Assembly (NCBI GenBank): GCA_964408795.1 | Contig: CAYPAW010000060.1 | Coordinates: 38,926-102,925, forward strand | Direction: 5' to 3' | DNA length: 64,000 nt | Origin: JABMQB01 sp964408795 | GTDB taxonomy: Bacteria; Bacteroidota; Bacteroidia; Bacteroidales; Prolixibacteraceae | Shown here: one piece after another, positions 62,059 through 64,000 of the stretch | How the letters are laid out: the number at the start of each line of letters is the position of its first letter | How positions within the stretch are numbered: position 1 is the first letter of the stretch | Notes under the pieces: generated by a model | Databases searched by the model: none | The model's input: only the letters and a program-made list of their open reading frames with translations | Told to the model about the DNA's origin: nothing | Program-made: the position numbers and the translations under genes

Positions 62059-63918
62059 ATGAGCAACAGCATATTAACACCTTTTAAAGCCGTTAAATAC
62101 CTCTTTGAGAAGCCAAAGACATTGCGGTATCCGTTTGAAAAAAAAGAACCAGCCCAACGGTACAGGGGGTTTCATGTGAATGACTGGGATTTATGTACGG
62201 GATGTGGCAATTGCGCAGATATTTGCCCCAATGAAGCCATCACCATGGTCAAAATACCCGAATTAACATCCAAACCGGAAGCAAAAAATGAACGACCGCA
62301 GTTGGATTACGGGAGATGTTGTTTCTGCGGCCTGTGCGTGGATATTTGTCCGACCGGTTCACTTAAGCTGACCCGGGATTATTTGCATATTCATTTTGAT
62401 CCGAAGACATTTGTATTCATTCCCAAGGATGAAAAAACAGATCCCGGGAAATATTTTCCTGAGGAGGAGTATTCGGTACTGAAAGCCAGTTTATCTCACC
62501 GGAGAAAAGATTACGACGGTTTTGTATCGGATTTGAAATATGCCTTGTTTGAACCGGAGCGGGTTAAAATGCCGATGGTTGATCCGGATATCCGCAAGCT
62601 TTCCTTTATTGAACAGGTAATTGGCTATAACAGGGAAGAAGCCAGGAAGGAAGCTTCCCGGTGCCTCGAATGCAAATTATGCGAAGAAGCCTGTCCGGCA
62701 CATCTGAAGATATCCGATTATATAAAGGCTATATACGAAGATAAGCCCGAAGAATCATTGAAGAAGATCTATGAAGACAATCCCATTCCTTCCATTTGCG
62801 GGCGGGTGTGCATGGCCCATTGCGAAGACGCCTGTTCCTTAAGCATCCGGGGTGAAGCCTTGTCGATACGGTGGCTGAAACGGTATGTAGCCGATACGGT
62901 TCTTGATTTTAAGACCGCTCTGGAGCAAAGTCCGAATCCCCCAACGGGTAAAAAAGTAGCTGTACTTGGTGCCGGTCCGGGCGGTTTATCGACAGCTTAT
63001 TTTCTCAGGCTCAAAGGACATGAAGTGAAGGTGTTCGATGCCCTGCCTGCCGGGGGGGGTACCATGCTTATTGGCCCGCCTCTTTACAGATTGCCGTTGG
63101 AAAGTATTGATAAAGATGTAGGTTATATCGAATCACTCGGAGTCGAATTTCAATTCAATACCCGGATAGGAGAAGATGTGATGTTTGAAGATCTTCTGAA
63201 TACATACGATGCCGTTTTCCTGGGCATTGGATTTACCAAAAGCCGGTCTACCGGAGTTAAAAATGCAGAAAAATGCGAACTGGCCCTTGAATTCCTGAAG
63301 GAAAATAAAACAGGAAAGCAGAAAAAAGTGGGAAAAGAGATCATTGTCATCGGAGGAGGCAATGTCGCCTTGGATGTGGCACGGGAAGCATTGCGCCTGC
63401 AAAACATCCAACATCCGGGGGATCATAAAGGGGTGAAAACCGTGTCGCTTGAAGATTGGAACGAAATGCCCGCTACAAAAGAGGAAATCGAAGAGGCCCT
63501 GGAAGAACAAATTCAGTTTCATCCGGCCTGGGGTCCCAAGGAAGTGGTTCTGGACGATAAGGGAACGATAAAAGGGCTTTTATGTAAAAAGGTAAAAGCA
63601 GTTTTTGACGAACAGAGACGCTTTGCCCCCACCTTCTACGAAGAACAGGAAATGTTCATGGAGGGGGATATGATCATTGAAGCCATAGGGCAGGGTCCTG
63701 ACTTTTCGTTTATACCGGATACGATGTTTGAGAAACTGGAATTCACGGAAAGAAGAAAAGTCAGGGTCGATGAAAAAGGCATGACATCCCTGCCCGGAGT
63801 ATTCGCCGGTGGAGATATTGTGAACCTGAACCTGGATGCCGTTACCGCAATTGCTGATGCAAAAATGGCCGCGGAAGGAATAGATAAATTCTTAACCTGG
63901 ACTATTCATAAATTTTAA
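62059..63918 (+). CDS. Fused MbxN-type ferredoxin and GltD/NfnB-like NAD(P) flavoprotein
   Basis: A 619-residue two-part subunit. Residues 40-105 hold two [4Fe-4S] motifs of the NuoI/MbxN type (Cys46/49/52/56 and Cys87/90/93/97). Residues about 185-619 match the glutamate synthase small subunit/NfnB family: Cys202/205/208/212 and Cys247/251/255/259, an FAD motif near 303 (VLGAGPGGLSTAYFLRLKG), an NAD(P) motif IVIGGGNVALDVAREALRL, and the closing VFAGGDIVNLNLDAVTAIADAKMAAEGID. It would pass electrons between NAD(P)H and the complex. The last nine codons (LTWTIHKF and stop) lie inside the inverted repeat at 63892. Confidence 0.92.
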   Translation: MSNSILTPFKAVKYLFEKPKTLRYPFEKKEPAQRYRGFHVNDWDLCTGCGNCADICPNEAITMVKIPELTSKPEAKNERPQLDYGRCCFCGLCVDICPTGSLKLTRDYLHIHFDPKTFVFIPKDEKTDPGKYFPEEEYSVLKASLSHRRKDYDGFVSDLKYALFEPERVKMPMVDPDIRKLSFIEQVIGYNREEARKEASRCLECKLCEEACPAHLKISDYIKAIYEDKPEESLKKIYEDNPIPSICGRVCMAHCEDACSLSIRGEALSIRWLKRYVADTVLDFKTALEQSPNPPTGKKVAVLGAGPGGLSTAYFLRLKGHEVKVFDALPAGGGTMLIGPPLYRLPLESIDKDVGYIESLGVEFQFNTRIGEDVMFEDLLNTYDAVFLGIGFTKSRSTGVKNAEKCELALEFLKENKTGKQKKVGKEIIVIGGGNVALDVAREALRLQNIQHPGDHKGVKTVSLEDWNEMPATKEEIEEALEEQIQFHPAWGPKEVVLDDKGTIKGLLCKKVKAVFDEQRRFAPTFYEEQEMFMEGDMIIEAIGQGPDFSFIPDTMFEKLEFTERRKVRVDEKGMTSLPGVFAGGDIVNLNLDAVTAIADAKMAAEGIDKFLTWTIHKF

Positions 63919-64000
63919 AAAATATGAATAAAGCTCAGGTTAACCCCGACTTAGATGAAGTTAAACTTTGGAAGAAAGTTTTACTGAATCTTAGTCGCTG
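63892..64000 (+). mobile_element. Inverted repeat copy 2 (edge of a mobile element)
   Basis: 109 bp matching copy 1 (49695-49803, opposite strand) with 7 mismatches; it continues past the window. It starts with a hairpin (TTAACCTGGACTATTCATA pairing with TATGAATAAAGCTCAGG) that could also end operon transcription. After it a frame starts at ATG 63924 (MNKAQVNPDLDEVKLWKKVL) and is open to the edge. It may be a transposase start or a non-coding copy like copy 1. Confidence 0.65.

Noticed and set aside
62059..62380. Separate ferredoxin gene followed by a separate GltD gene
   Set aside because: One uninterrupted frame spans both with no internal start or stop suggesting two proteins.
53251..63918. 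Calling the operon respiratory complex I or a plain Mrp antiporter
   Set aside because: It has Mrp E/F/G/B/C subunits and a Cx2C NuoB-like protein but no NuoE/F/G, and it has redox subunits absent from Mrp antiporters.

Overview
The window comes from a member of the Bacteroidota, most likely an anaerobic or facultative polysaccharide degrader related to the Bacteroidales/Marinilabiliales. The signs are TAnnTTTG-type promoter elements, very weak ribosome binding sites, a TonB-dependent receptor with a carboxypeptidase-regulatory-like N-domain, exported S9 peptidases and glycoside hydrolases, an Sb-PDE-type PHP protein, LytS/LytTR signalling, and oxygen-sensitive enzymes (a glycyl radical enzyme and a ferredoxin-linked membrane complex). 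No rRNA, tRNA, CRISPR array or prophage was seen.

Layout. 0-1.3 kb: folate genes (SDR tail, folB, folK). 1.4-4.8 kb: MMPL/RND exporter and polyprenyl diphosphate synthase, overlapping by a few bases. 5.1-6.9 kb: atpD-atpC without the rest of the ATP synthase. 7-16 kb: GT9 glycosyltransferase, DPP-IV-like peptidase, exported Pcm, PAP2, CPBP, an extended SDR and a secreted repeat protein. 16.2-19.4 kb: a HypD-like glycyl radical enzyme with its activase. 19.7-24.6 kb: divergent GH3 and GH67 xylan enzymes. 24.6-25.9 kb: two decayed peptidase genes. 25.9-28.4 kb: small membrane protein and type I pullulanase. 28.4-33.1 kb: alanine dehydrogenase, RlmN, a LolA-like exported protein and Sb-PDE. 33.5-36.8 kb: NagB-like/PIG-L fusion and canonical nagB. 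37.3-40.1 kb: Zn/Mn ABC importer and YidD. 40.8-46.8 kb: orphan beta-barrel protein, then TonB receptor, TPR protein, LytS-type kinase and LytTR regulator. 47.2-49.6 kb: cold shock and RRM genes, peroxiredoxin, SDR. 49.9-52.9 kb: GH26 lipoprotein, 10-TM metal exporter, FNR-like regulator. 53.25-63.9 kb: a 12-gene Mrp-Mbx-type membrane oxidoreductase operon.

The most interesting system is that last operon. It joins an Mrp-type Na+/H+ antiporter module to NuoB/C/D/H-like subunits. The NuoD/hydrogenase-large-type subunit keeps only one cysteine in each place where a [NiFe] hydrogenase needs two. The electron-input subunit is a single protein joining an MbxN/NuoI-type 2x[4Fe-4S] ferredoxin to a GltD/NfnB-like FAD/NAD(P) module. 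This predicts a cation-translocating complex of the Mbx/Mbs type, not a hydrogenase, that may also exchange electrons with NAD(P)H. A divergent FNR-like regulator with an N-terminal cysteine cluster and operator-like repeats upstream suggest redox control. The whole 14 kb is bracketed by inverted copies of a 109-bp repeat, one of which supplies the last codons of the fusion subunit.

A second dispersed palindromic repeat occurs at about 19.5, 25.1 and 40.3 kb, one copy lying in the patch of decayed peptidase genes.
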